Source of the DNA: Dendrolimus kikuchii
Lineage: Eukaryota > Arthropoda > Insecta > Lepidoptera > Lasiocampidae
Reading direction: 5' to 3'
Assembly: GCA_019925095.2 (NCBI GenBank)
Contig: CM034414.1
Span: 3,698,001 to 3,762,000, forward strand
Length of the DNA: 64,000 nt
Part shown: piece after piece, positions 11,382 through 43,440 of the stretch
How the letters are laid out: each line of letters begins with the position of its first letter
Numbering within the stretch: the first letter of the stretch is position 1
The notes under the pieces: generated by a model
The model's database searches: none
Seen by the model: the letters and a program-made list of their open reading frames with translations, nothing else
What the model was told of the DNA's origin: nothing
Program-made: the position numbers and the translations under genes

Positions 11382-11813
11382 TCAGTCAAGTTGGTTTGTG
11401 TTCTGTTGTACGCAGAAAGAGCTCACAGTGTCTTGAGGTCTGGCAGCTGGTTTTTGCTGGGTTTGGGTCTTAATAGTTTTGATAATTGGATCCCAAACAG
11501 GTGGTACTTGCCAACCATCTTCTCTATTGAAATTTGGGTGTTTTTTGATTTCAATAGCCTCACGCATCATTCTAGGTATGAAACGATTCTCTTTCGCGAG
11601 GATTTGTGGGTTATCGAATCTGATGTAGTGGTTGGGTTTATCCAGCGTGTGTTCACTGATCGCAGACTTCGTAGACCTTGTGTGTTTCATGTCAGCAATG
11701 TGTTCTTTTACTCGTGTTTTTATGCTCCTCTTTGTTTGCCCAATGTATGACAATCCACACTCACAATCAAGCTTGTAAACCCCTGCATCCTGGAGTGGGA
11801 TATTGCATTTCAC
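11382..11813 (-). pseudogene. Penelope GIY-YIG endonuclease domain
   Basis: GVYKLDCECGLSYIGQTKRS is the GIY-YIG core, followed by IKTRVKEHIADMKH and IPRMMREAIEIKKHPNFNRE. In Penelope-like elements this domain nicks DNA for target priming. The linker to RT (an IKGVTDRIGHILRRASIKT-type sequence) is out of frame with the N-terminal ORF, so the copy is broken. Confidence 0.85.
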
Positions 11814-11818
11814 AGGTT

Positions 11819-12358
11819 TCAGAAATTGGGTAATCTTTTTCTGCGGCTTGAAATATGTTTTGATTGAAGCTCGCCTGAGGATGTGACCAATTCTGTCTGT
11901 GACCCCCTTGATGTAGGGTAGGGTAGCAGGGCACCGCTCAACTGAAGGTGGCTTGGGGCCTTTGTGACGTTGTTTTTGTGAATTTTAGGTAACCCATACA
12001 GTTTAGGCGCTTTGGCGCAAGATGGTGTGAGTGCGGATACGTCTAAGCTTAATTTTTCGGAGTGTTTTTTCATAACCGCGATTGTTTGTTTGGTTACTTT
12101 ATCCGTGGGGTCAGTTTTGACCTTTTTATAAGTGCTTTCGTCCGATAAAAGATCTTGTATTTTACTATTGTAATCAGACGTATCCATGACGACAGTCGCG
12201 TTACCTTTATCTGCACGGAGCACGGTTATTTCTGGTTTATTGCGAATGTTTTTTAAGGCAATATATTCAGCACGAGTGAGATTCGGTTTGGGTAGACGAC
12301 TACGGCGTAAAACCGATGAGATATCTTGTCGTATAGCTTCCGCATCCTCTTTCTGCAT
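11819..12358 (-). pseudogene. Penelope RT N-terminal part, left copy
   Basis: AEYIALKNIRNKPEITVLRA, then DKGNATVVMDTSDYN and APKLYGLPKIHKNN are Penelope RT N-terminal motifs. After HKNN it jumps to a region normally downstream of the RT core and shifts frame. Confidence 0.8.
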
Positions 12359-12525
12359 GCTGTTCCTTACCAGACATTCCTCTACGTTGCAGATTATGTT
12401 TTCAAAAGGTATTTTTCGCGGGGTTATCGACAGAAGATTTCCAAAACTACATTGATATTGTTAACAAGAGAGCAAAGGTCAAATATGAACAACTAAAAAA
12501 CCGCCAAATTTCAAAATACAACCAA

Positions 12526-13224
12526 ATGCTAACAAACCAAAACAAACATCTTGGTACAAGGAACGCGCAAAAAAATATACCTGAGCTCCATTGTGAAGCA
12601 ATTGTTGATGTGCACGGAAACGCGACCACTAATCATATGTCACTGTCGGTGGTTAACCTGTCAAAACAAACATTCGATAAAAACACCGTTTCGGTATTAG
12701 AAAAAGGCCTTAATTACGCAATAACCCCGCGAAAAATACCTTTTGAAAACATAATCTGCAACGTAGAGGAATGTCTGGTAAGGAACAGCATGCAGAAAGA
12801 GGATGCGGAAGCTATACGACAAGATATCTCATCGGTTTTACGCCGTAGTCGTCTACCCAAACCGAATCTCACTCGTGCTGAATATATTGCCTTAAAAAAC
12901 ATTCGCAATAAACCAGAAATAACCGTGCTCCGTGCAGATAAAGGTAACGCGACTGTCGTCATGGATACGTCTGATTACAATAGTAAAATACAAGATCTTT
13001 TATCGGACGAAAGCACTTATAAAAAGGTCAAAACTGACCCCACGGATAAAGTAACCAAACAAACAATCGCGGTTATGAAAAAACACTCCGAAAAATTAAG
13101 CTTAGACGTATCCGCACTCACACCATCTTGCGCCAAAGCGCCTAAACTGTATGGGTTACCTAAAATTCACAAAAACAACATCCCCTTGCGCCGAGCAGAA
13201 GGCACTGGATACCGCTCCGGCTAA
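12526..13224 (+). pseudogene. Penelope RT N-terminal part, right copy
   Basis: Same N-terminal RT motifs as the left copy, with more 5' sequence (LHCEAIVDVHGNATTNHMSL). It ends by frameshift after KNNIPLRRAEG; the next fragment continues in the overlapping frame. Confidence 0.8.
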
Positions 13225-13657
13225 GCCGAAGATGTATAAAAGGTACGTAGACGATACTTTTGCCGTCCTCCCAAACGATAAAGTCTCTGCATTTCTAGAT
13301 CATCTCAATTCCATTAGCAGTAATATTAAATTTACTATGGAACTAGAGGCAAATAATAAATTAGCTTTTCTGGATGTGCTCATCCTAAGGAACCCTGACA
13401 ATACTCTTGGTCATACGGTGTATAGGAAACCTACCCATACAGATAAATACCTTAATGGTTCGTCTCACCACCATCCTAGTCAGTTAGCTACCGTGGGCAA
13501 ATCTTTGTTTCAGAGAGCACGGAAAATTTGTGATGAGAACCACATAGCTGGAGAGCTTCAGCATGTCAAGCGAGTTCTACAACGCAATCAGCTGAAGACT
13601 CCACACCAACGTCACAAAGGCCCCAAGCGAAATCAAAAAACACCCAAATTTCAATAG
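13151..13657 (+). pseudogene. Penelope RT catalytic (YVDD) fragment
   Basis: EQKALDTAPAKPKMYKRYVD with YVDDTFAV gives the RT active site, then FTMELEANNKLAFLDVLI and VYRKPTHTDKYLN, all typical of Penelope RT. It lacks the fingers/palm segment before it and joins directly to the post-GIY-YIG tail (KHPNFN). Confidence 0.85.
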
Positions 13658-13866
13658 AGAAGATGGTTGGCAAGTACCACCTGTTTGGGATCCAATTATC
13701 AAAACTATTAAGACCCAAACCCAGCAAAAACCAGCTGCCAGACCTCAAGACACTGTGAGCTCTTTCTGCGTACAACGGAACACAAACCAACTTGACTGAT
13801 AATTACTTTTATTTTTCCTTCCACCCATTTTAATATTATATAAAATTATTAGAGCTAGGCATGTTT

Positions 13867-13924
13867 GCTGAAGAGTTTCTTGCGCCGCTTCTTCTCTTCA
13901 AGCCATAACATGTTGCGAAGCGGT
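13867..13924 (+). ncRNA. 58-nt pseudoknot-like module, Penelope copy (right)
   Basis: Stem 1 GCTGAAGAG pairs with CTCTTCAAGC (one bulged A); stem 2 CCGCTTC (13885-13891) pairs with GAAGCGG (13917-13923). It starts 67 nt after the Penelope stop codon at 13797-13799. Confidence 0.6.
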
Positions 13925-14305
13925 AGTAAATTAGATTAGGCTCCCATAGATTAAATAATAACCATAAACAAAATTAAAAATTAAATAATTAAAATTAATA
14001 AGTTGGCGGTAGGCTAAATAAAACTTTAACAATACTCGTTGACACTTGACATCTTTGTCTTCCGTGATCACGGCCACTGAAAAGTGGCCGAAACGTCGGA
14101 AAAACCAAAATCAAATAAAATTACCGCGCTTAAAACCGTTAAAACGTAGTTTTATTATGTAACAAATATTAAACATAATTTTTAATACTAAATTTCAAGT
14201 TTAGAAGTCCTGTAAATATACAAACACTACAACAAACGCAAAAACGCTCGAAACTAATTTATCTGTGGCAAATCTGTGTTTTACGCAAGCTATGTTATTA
14301 ACACT

Positions 14306-35283
<20,978 letters not shown>

Positions 35284-35517
35284 CTGTAATCAAAATAATA
35301 GTGGATTGTTACACGAGAGGCGACGGTGACCTATTTAGGCATGAGATGCTTTAATAGTTCGAGTGCCTAAATAGGCCTTTAAGGTTTATAGTCTGCTTTT
35401 CATTTCAAATATGTGGAAAGTAAATAAAAACTAATTAGTTAAACAATCAACTACTTCTCTAATGAAATCAGGCGTCAAATCTATATCTAAATCCGATGAA
35501 ATCATTTACTTTATTTT

Positions 35518-35828
35518 AGTTTTTATTGCAGGAGTTCAGCAGACAGGCAGACGGCCCACTTGATGGAAAGCGATTACCATCGCCTATGGACATTTGCAAC
35601 ACCAAAGGTGCTACAAATGCGCTGCTGCTCACTTAAGGGAGACTGGAACCTGGTCACCAATGCCGGAACACAAATCAAGGTTGTTATTGCGACATACTTT
35701 AGACCAGGGGTGGTAGCCATCCAGTCGGGCAAATGCCTTCCCACCTGGCTGTGGGTCGTTTTGTCGCCTCTTACGACAGGCCGTCCGGCCGTAGGAAATT
35801 GTATTCTTTCTCCGTTCCTGCACGGATG
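35518..35828 (-). repeat. repeat A copy, full length
   Basis: TTTTATTGCAGGAGTTCAGC to TTCCTGCACGGAT, 235 bp from the WDR7 exon at 35120. Confidence 0.75.
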
Positions 35829-35887
35829 TGTGCATAAGCTTTTGTAGTATACACATGGTTTGCGTGTGTGTGTGACTAACATTAATG

Positions 35888-36200
35888 TATCCACTAAGTC
35901 GTGGTAGCGTAATGGCTAGCGCACGCGTCCCAGACTCAGAGGGCGCGGGTTCGATCCTGGCCGGAACGCATGCACCTCTTAGCCTGTTTTCTGATCTAAT
36001 GTGCATATTGTTACAATTACCATGTGCTAACAACGGTGAAGGAAAACATCGTGACGCAACCTGCACATCGAGATAACCGATGTGTCAAACCTGCCAAGCC
36101 GCCTTGGACAAGCGTGGCGGGTATACTGTCTGTTCCCCCTATAATGGGAGGCCCGAGCTCAGCAGTGGGACATTAATGGGCTGATATTATTATTATTTTA
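35888..36200 (+). repeat. tRNA-derived SINE (S1), near complete
   Basis: A box TAGCGTAATGG (35905-35915) and B box GGTTCGATCC (35948-35957), 43 bp apart, followed by a body ending CAGCAGTGGGACATTAATGG and an ATT-rich tail. Confidence 0.8.
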
Positions 36201-36466
36201 TTATATCCACTAAAAGCTATTTCACACTCAGTTATCGTAATGCACTTCGGTGCGATCGGCATCCTTAAGCCGGCTTCAGTTTAAGAGTCCGAGACTCCGT
36301 CTTTCTATTAATGGTCTAAAGCTCAAATATAAATAAATATCATTTCATTTCAGTATGTCCTTTTCCGAAGACCATGACTAATAACTACACAAGGCAATTA
36401 ATCAATCAAGATTTTTATAGTGGCATTTTCTATTATATTCGAATCGTATTAATGGCGATGTAGTAA

Positions 36467-36718
36467 TTAATAGCCAGGTGGTAGGGCATTTGCCCGACTG
36501 GATGGCTACCACCCCTGGTCTAAAGCATGTCGCCATAACAACCTTGAGTTGTGTTCCGGCATTAGTGACCAGGTTCCAGTGACTCTTAAGAGAGCAGCAG
36601 CGCATTTGTAGCACCTATGGTGTTGCAAAATGTCCATAGGCGATGGTAACCGCTTTCCATTGAGTGGGCCGTCTGCCTGTCTGCTGAACTCCTAAAATAA
36701 ACAAAAAAAAAAAAAAAA
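36467..36718 (+). repeat. repeat A copy starting at the tRNA-like A box
   Basis: Begins AGCCAGGTGGTAGGGCAT and ends CTCCTAAAATAAACAAAAA. Confidence 0.7.
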
Positions 36719-37106
36719 TTCATCTTGGATCGTCTATAACATGCTAATTAATTTAAATCTGTGAACGTTCATGTTAAAAGGCAATAAATAACGTGTATCA
36801 AAATTAATTAATTAAAATATAATTCGCCATTTTAGTTAATATCAACAATAACATCAAGTTCATTTATTTGTTTAAATAGTTATTCTCTTTCCATGCTAAA
36901 AATATGGTTTTTTTATGTAAGAAAGTAAAAGACTTCATTTGAAGAAAACGGCGACGTAATTACTTTTTTACATTATTTATTCATAGTAGGTATGCAAATA
37001 TGTCATCAAAATACACTCCAAGCAAACTGTCTACGGGCTGATAAAATACAAAAGTACGAGTTTTTACCCAAAATGTAAGCAAAGACCATTTAAGAAATTA
37101 CATGTT

Positions 37107-37338
37107 GTTTTTTTTTATTGCAGGAGATCAGCAGACAGGCAGACGGCCCACTTGATGGAAAGCAGTTACTATCGCTTATGGATATTTGCCAACCAAAGGT
37201 GCTACAAATGCGCTGCTGCTCTCTTAAGGGAAACTGGAACCTGGTCACTAATGCCGGAACACAACTCAAGGTTGTAATGGCGACATACTTTAGACCAGGG
37301 GTGGTAGCCATCCAGTCGGGCAAATGCCCTACCACCTT
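37107..37338 (-). repeat. repeat A copy
   Basis: Poly(T)-ATTGCAGGAGATCAGC to GGCAAATGCCCTACCACCT; again its sense 5' end falls at the A box. Confidence 0.7.
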
Positions 37339-37482
37339 AATAAATTTCTTAAATGGCATTTACATAATTCGAATTCAAATTTATTTACTTGCCTAAAACC
37401 TGGTTTAAAAGGTGTTACAGTAGTTATTATTAAGTACACATGTTTTTGCCAGATTGGCATGCAGATTTAGCTCGTACAATTA

Positions 37483-38046
37483 CATACATAACTTCACGCT
37501 AGTTTCCTTGCGGGGTAGGCACGAACAACAGAGCGCCATTCAGGCTTATTCTTACACACCTCACTTGCTTCTTTGACATTCATAACTCTCGTCATGCACG
37601 CTCGTCTGTTCTTAAGGCTCCTGACATCACCTTCTGCTAGTACACGATCAATTTGATCATGGAAGGTGTGTCGTGGCCTTCCACGACTTCTGCATCCATC
37701 CACTTTTGCATTGTATATCTGTTTAGTGATTCTTTCGACATGCCCGAACCACCGGAGCATTCCTTTCCTTACCTTCACCCCGACACTCTCTTTCAGACCA
37801 ACTCTCTTTCTTACTTCGGTATTACGAACGCGGTCCGCGAGCGTCACTCCGCAGACTTTGCGCAGTGCTCGCATCGACCGCGTTTACTCTACTTTCATGC
37901 TCTCTCTTCGATACCCAACTCTCGCTTCCATACGTGAGCGTAGGTACCAGCACCGCGTTGTGTATGGCAAGCTGGGCTTTCTGGCTGAGGTTCTTAGCAC
38001 CTAGAAGTTTACCTAACGCTCCATTCACACTATTCCCCAAATTCAC
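37483..38046 (-). pseudogene. RTE-like LINE 3' fragment
   Basis: NLGNSVNGALGKLLGAKNLS to PARKLA. A deletion near 37870 (around RVNAVEMRA) and loss of the MHDER residues break the frame. Confidence 0.8.
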
Positions 38047-38202
38047 TCTTCTTATTACAATATTACATTATTTACACAATTAATTAAAATATTATAATAT
38101 GTCAAAATCTCAATTTAAAATAAAATAAATGGTGTCCACATTCCTATAGTCAGATAATTATAACAGAGACGTTGGACCCGTCGCATCCCCACAATATAAC
38201 CA

Positions 38203-38357
38203 TACATACATACATAGCTTCACGCCAGTTCCCTTGCGGGGTAGGCACGAACAACAGAGCGCTATTCAAGTTTGTTCTTACACACCTCACTCGCTTCTTT
38301 CACATTCATAGCTCTTGTCATGCACGCTCGTCTGTTCTTAAGGCTCCTGACATCACC
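38203..38357 (-). pseudogene. RTE-like LINE 3' tip
   Basis: CATACATACATAGCTTCACGCC... through the SLKNRRACMTRAMNVKEAS region; 5'-truncated. Confidence 0.65.
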
Positions 38358-38359
38358 AT

Positions 38360-39185
38360 ACTATTGAAGTCGATTTTGTTTTTTGTTATTTTTTTTTTCT
38401 CCGAGACAATGTCGGAATTTAACGAAAATCCTTCATTTAAATTTTAGTGATTTCCTAGGATGTGCAAGTGATCGAACCAACAATGATTTAAATGTGAATT
38501 AATTTTCATTTAAATCCACATTAATTAATTAATTAATTACCCTGGCATTTATTTGAAGTGTAATTAAATAATTTAACAATTACATTTGAATACAACTCGT
38601 TTATTGTTGAGGTCAGCGAGAAGTAATTTATGGTATAAATGATTTTAATTTATTGACACCATTTCCGCCCCACTGACGTCAGAAAAGCTAAATCTTTTTC
38701 CATATTTAAAAATTCACCCAGGAATCATTATGTCAGTCTAACGCAATAATGTATGCGCTAGTTTACAATAATCTGCTGTCCATGTATGTCATTTTTTTTT
38801 CTTTGTTGCATAATAATTACAGGCCGCCTTTTGTTTTACCAGGTAACTATTGTCTTGTTGTGCATATCTGTAATTTTTTTTTAAACAATAAAGTGTTGTC
38901 TATATCTATGTCCTCTCGTCCTCGAGGATTGTTCCGTATAGATTTTTCGGATGATAGCGGGAATTCCATAAATGCGATCGTTTTTCAAATGCATTATTAT
39001 ATTATTGTCAATAAAATAAAATAGTATTTAAAAAATGATAAAACCAATTTATATCTCTTTTATAAAGATGTAGATATCTCTCTACCCTGTTTTATAAAAG
39101 ACGAAGTAGTAAAATAGTTTCATAACAATAATTAATCAATCTAAAATAACTATAGAAAAATTATTGTCTCATATCGTGTAGACAT
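38360..39185. other. no gene seen
   Basis: AT-rich; one AACAATAAAGTGTTGTC stretch near 38884 looks like a LINE 3' end. Confidence 0.4.
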
Positions 39186-39189
39186 ATTT

Positions 39190-39300
39190 TTTTTGGTAAA
39201 TTATTGATCAGTAATTACCTAGGAAAAGTTGATTCGTTTGCACCCCACTTTCGACGTTTTGAGGCAATAGGAGCCTTAACGACTGCTTTTGTTTTGTTCT
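39190..39300 (+). repeat. repeat E copy
   Basis: GTAAATTATTGATCAGTA...CGTTTGCACCCCACTTTCGA; the inverse copy is at 62520-62622. Confidence 0.5.
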
Positions 39301-39512
39301 ATGTTATATCCTATTTACTTATTACAAAGATTATAAAGCTTGAAAAGTTTGTCGGTTAACTTTGTTAACGGAAGGGACCCGCCATTAATACCGTAGAGAG
39401 GAAGGCGCGTCGTGTTCCGCGCGCGCTCACATCTCCCTTGGGTCGAGACAGAGGTCGACGATGCCAGGTTCATGCTTCCCCCGGGCAGTGGATGTGTCCC
39501 TTGGGGCCCCCA

Positions 39513-39829
39513 CCTTTTTTTTTAATTGCTGGAGTTCAGCAGACAGGCAGACGGCCCACTTGCTGGAAAGCGGTTACCATCGCCTATGGACATTTGCAAC
39601 ACCAAAGGTGCTACAAATGCGCTGCTGCTCTCTTAAAGGAGACTGGAACCTGGTCACTAATGCCGGAACACAACACAAGGTTGTTACGGCGGCATACTCT
39701 ATACCAGGGGTGGTCGCCATCCAGTCGAGCAAATACCTTACCACCTGGCGGTGGGTTGTTTAGTCGCCTCTTACGACAGGCCGCCAGGCCGCAGGAAATT
39801 GTATTCTTTCTCCGTTCCTGCACGGGTAG
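39513..39829 (-). repeat. repeat A copy, full length
   Basis: TTTTTAATTGCTGGAGTTCAG to TTCCTGCACGGGT. Confidence 0.7.
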
Positions 39830-39959
39830 AACGCCTGCCAGGGTACGCGGCGTTGGCTGAGCTTTCGCTTCCCCATAGCCCTGGTATAAGGCGTAGGAAA
39901 GAACGAGTTATTTTAGTGGGTATCCCCAACCACGGCGGGGCAATAGCATTTCTCTCTTC

Positions 39960-40520
39960 TCCTTAATTCTCAAACGGATTTCTCATAGTTAAAATAAGGC
40001 TCCTCACACACTTTTATTCGACATCCGAGTATATAAAAAGCAGAAATATGATAAATTTCTAAATAAACAAATTATACACGCTATTTACATGCATTAACTC
40101 AATAGCGTATAAAATTCCAACAACTTGGTTTTCGGTATGTTATATGCCGTGTCAAAAAGATTTCAACCGCCGTTAACAATACGCCGTCACGGATATTACT
40201 TTATATTGGTAAACAAAGGTTAACAAATAATGAGAACATAACTTCAAGTTGCGTTTTTGGTGCAGAATGTTTGTCGTATCTCAACCCCTTATTTAATTAC
40301 CGTGTTATGGTTTGGTATCAAAATACTGACTTTGTAAACATGTAAGTACATTATAAAGTTAAACTTAAATATTGTTACAACTTAGGTTCCGACAAAAAAA
40401 GGACACATTTTATTACCTGTCGGCATTTGAACTAATTGTAATTCTTTTATGATCGTCTTCTTCTGTTTACTTATTTATCGGCATACGTTTCTAAAGAACA
40501 GCCTATTGTTTATTGTACTC
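39960..40520. other. no gene seen
   Basis: AT-rich sequence without clear repeats or exons. Confidence 0.5.
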
Positions 40521-40529
40521 GTTTATGGC

Positions 40530-41070
40530 CGCCTGCGGCGGAATCATTAGCCAGGTCTTGCGGATTACGTCGACTACGATACGGGCACATTTATATTTGT
40601 GAGGTATAAAAGGACGGCCTGATGGGGAGAGACGGCAGTCGAACGAGAACCACGATCAAGGCGAGACGTGTGTACATTCGGGAATCTAATATTGATGGAC
40701 TTTACGCGTTTTATTGAATTCTTCTGCATTACGTTTGGATTTGTTGTGTTCGGTTATATTTGTACCTGTGTTATACGTGTTTGTATAGTTCTAATAGACT
40801 CTATAATCATTCTAAGGATATTTTAACCCTTTAGCTCACTATTAGCACATATGTGTCCGCGATGAGAGTGCAGATGGCATTTGTGCACGTGATCGTTAAT
40901 TGTGTTGTTGTCTCACTCTGTTTATATAGGAGTTGTATGATTTGTATGAAATTGGTATATTTTCTTGGCATATTACGAGATAGTGATAGTGTTAGTCTTG
41001 CGGCTTTTTGGTATATCGATAATTGTCTTAAGGGTTAATTCGAGTCCTTCAACTCGTTACACTATTTTAG
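40530..41070 (+). other. possible LTR fragment
   Basis: ATTAGCCAGGTCTTGCGGAT (also near 10830), GAGGTATAAAAGGACGG TATA-like box, and GTTACA before a GGCCTGGTATGGCGGCGACC stretch. No partner LTR or gag/pol was seen. Confidence 0.25.
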
Positions 41071-41524
41071 GGCCTGGTATGGCGGCGACCACCATTCACC
41101 GTTCACCATTCGAATGCTACATTATTCTTGATTAATATAGGCTATATAAAAATTAGGGATCCCTACTAAAACTTCAATAATGTAACCCATCAACGTAAAC
41201 AAAATACTTGGCGCTGTATGTATTTATGTGTGTTTGAGTAGGTCCCGGGGTGATTTAGATTCACAATTAGACCCGGTAGGTGGCGCTGGAATCGGATTCT
41301 AGATTTTATTGTTTGTATGGAGGGTAGAGGTAAGGAGAATCATCTCATATAGGAAAATAGTTGAAGAAGTGTCCAGTTGTAAGCTGTAAATAACAATTCA
41401 AAAACCGTCCACAATTAAATATTCTTGTATGGTTTATTTCGACATTCAGAATTCAAAAGATATTAATTTACAGTCCAAGTATCGCGCGAATGTCGTGGCG
41501 GGCACAAAACTTTACGGCAATAAG

Positions 41525-41660
41525 GCTGCGCGCAAACGGGCGACCGCGCGAACAAGTGGCGGTGGCGCGTGACCCTCTCCTGCCACACGTTTGCCGCGAG
41601 TCCCTACAAAATACGCTAGCCACCGATGGCCGTGGTCGGTGGACCGTTTGCGCCGAGCCT
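41525..41660. mobile_element. possible GC-rich MITE, ~135 bp
   Basis: GGCTGCGCGCAAACGG and the complement of CCGTTTGCGCCGAGCC form imperfect ~18-20 bp ends. No clear duplication. Confidence 0.35.
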
Positions 41661-41884
41661 AAATGATAACCTTATCCGAAATAAAAATTCACCTGCCCAT
41701 AAATGGAATATGGCGTCCGGTATTTTTACGTCAAATGACAGCTTGATAATTCGACCGGACACCGACCAGTCGTGTGAGAGACTAGTGATGGGACAACTAT
41801 CGACAAAAACCGATCATAGATATTTATCTTGTTTCAAATATAATTGCTTAATTTATCTATAATATTATAACATTCTAAACATGT

Positions 41885-42328
41885 CGTGTCTGTATATTGA
41901 AGCTATTTATAAAAATACAACTGGAATACACCATATAAACGATGGAGAGCACGATGCATTTTTTTTAGATTTCCCGTGTTTGTTCGGGATTCACGTTAAA
42001 GCTACTGGGGCGATTCCGATGCTGCTTTCGATGATCGACAGCAAATTGTTGGACTTAAAATCTGCGCTACTTTTTGAATTGGTAATCCCGCGGGAATTTT
42101 TCTAGGAAAAAAGAAATTCCGATGTGTATGATATTTTTATCTCGGGAATTTTCCCGGGAGCGGTTTACAGTTGTTGGGGTGCATAGAAATTAGCTTATTC
42201 CAACACAATTTTCACTAAAACAACGACAGATTACATTCTTTTTTCAATGCTGCGATAATTTATATCCCGCAGATCCCGTGGGAATTTCAACCCAAGAATG
42301 GACGAAGTCGCGGGCATATCCTAATTTT
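41885..42328. repeat. Helitron-like repeat H2, inverted
   Basis: Ends GACGAAGTCGCGGGCATATC. Confidence 0.5.
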
Positions 42329-42575
42329 TTATATAATTTAAAACGGATAGCTTTTTAATTAGCTCATCGTGTGAATTAAAAAGAAAACAATGTAACAAAA
42401 GTCTTAAAAAAATAAAGAAACAAAATTAACTATATTTAGGGTACCGTACACATTTTGATTAGAATGGAATTCTAACGAAATCATTACATTCGTCAATCCG
42501 TCTGGCTTTGTACCTATGTCACAGGCAACATAAAAATAAAAGGGTCTATGTGCATGAATTTGTAGGAAGTAGGGA

Positions 42576-42818
42576 AATCTTATACTATAATATATAAAGC
42601 TGAAGTGTTTGTTTGCTTGAACGCGCTAATCGCAGGAACTACTGGTCTGATTTGAAAAATTCTTTCAATTTTAGATAGCCCATTTATCGAGGAAGGGTAT
42701 AGGCTGTATATCATCACGCTAAGAACAATAGGAGCGGAGCACCAATGAAGAATGTTTCAAAATCGGGGTATTTTTTTTAACTATTCCACGCGGACGAAGT
42801 CGCGGACAGAAACTAGTA
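42576..42818 (+). repeat. Helitron-like repeat H1
   Basis: TCTTATACTATAATATATAA to GAAACTAGTA, full length. Confidence 0.6.
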
Positions 42819-42827
42819 TATCATATA

Positions 42828-43016
42828 GATGGTGGTAGTCTAAGTAATAACAGCTTAGTGGGTAATGAACTGGCGTCTCGTTAAAAGGACGTGGGTTCGA
42901 ATCCTGGCTATCAAGCATTCCACGTTGAGGTTGTATTTTTGACTTAATATGTATATGTTTGCAATTTCCAGGTGCTGACAAAGCAGAAAACATTGAGAGA
43001 ACCTTGTATTTCAAAA
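42828..43016 (+). repeat. SINE S1 5' fragment
   Basis: GTGGGTTCGAATCCTGGCTA B box at about 42889-42908, then body to AACATTGAGAGAACC. Confidence 0.55.
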
Positions 43017-43221
43017 TTAATTATATGTATACCTTAATTAGCCTAAGACGAAGAAGGCGTCTTTTTGTCTAAAATGGGTTCAGCGTTGAAATGTTTGTAG
43101 GTTGTTATTATATAATAATAAAATATGACGCCCTTTGTTAAGTGTAGACGCGTAAGACGAACCAGTTATCACGATTGTATACAGTAGCGGAATGAAAATG
43201 TTTGTCAATTTAAAGTCGACT

Positions 43222-43440
43222 TTTGCTTGCTGTGCTCGTGACATCTTCTGCGTGGATTTATTCTTGGAATCCTAAAATAAGTAGCTTAAGTTACTTCTTA
43301 TAACATCAACTATTGGCCCGTAAAAGTCCTGTCAAAGTCGGTCCGCCGAGCAGCCGAAACATCCAGACAGATAAAAAAATTAAAAATTGTTCTTTTCATA
43401 TAGGTACAGTATATACTTTTGAATGCATTTAGTAAGAAGC
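43222..43440. repeat. Helitron-like repeat H3
   Basis: GTCAAAGTCGGTCCGCCGAG and CATATAGGTACAGTATATAC. Confidence 0.45.

Larger units (their letters stand above)
11026..12424 (-). mobile_element. Penelope-like element, left copy (RT core deleted)
   Basis: Reading from 12424 down: the N-terminal RT region (LRADKGNATVVMD, PKLYGLPKIHKN), then a junction straight into the linker upstream of the endonuclease, then a GIY-YIG domain and the 3' region. The catalytic YVDD segment is absent. It forms an inverted pair with 12425-14157; the terminal ~350 bp of the two are nearly exact reverse complements. Confidence 0.85.
12425..14157 (+). mobile_element. Penelope-like element, right copy (GIY-YIG deleted)
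   Basis: N-terminal RT region, then a deletion after HKNN, the YVDD block, a second deletion removing the GIY-YIG core, and the 3' region. It includes the CCGTGATCACGG palindrome and GGCCACTGAAAAGTGGCC hairpin near 14062-14089. Confidence 0.85.
10715..14260. mobile_element. TIR element hosting the Penelope pair
   Basis: The left end near 10715-10745 (CTTCGAGACGTTTTTGC) and right end near 14225-14258 (reverse complement TTTCGAGCGTTTTTGCG) are imperfect inverted repeats. The ~500 bp outside the Penelope copies is shared with 18145-18285, which supports one element carrying a nested insertion. Confidence 0.45.

Noticed and set aside
14060..14100. Hammerhead ribozyme in the Penelope 3' region
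   Set aside because: CTGA and CGAAAC are present but the CTGANGA core is not (CTGAAAA), and a perfect 7-bp hairpin competes; kept only as a structure worth testing.
35560..35847. Long open frames through repeat A on both strands
   Set aside because: The same noncoding retroposon is open in several frames on both strands in many copies; no domain is recognisable, so these are shared-ancestry shadows.
35905..35957. A genuine tRNA gene
   Set aside because: A and B boxes are good but no acceptor stem or anticodon arm can be folded, and the same head occurs in several dispersed SINE copies.
40853..41038. Short hydrophobic ORF
   Set aside because: Lies in a possible LTR-like repeat, no family match.
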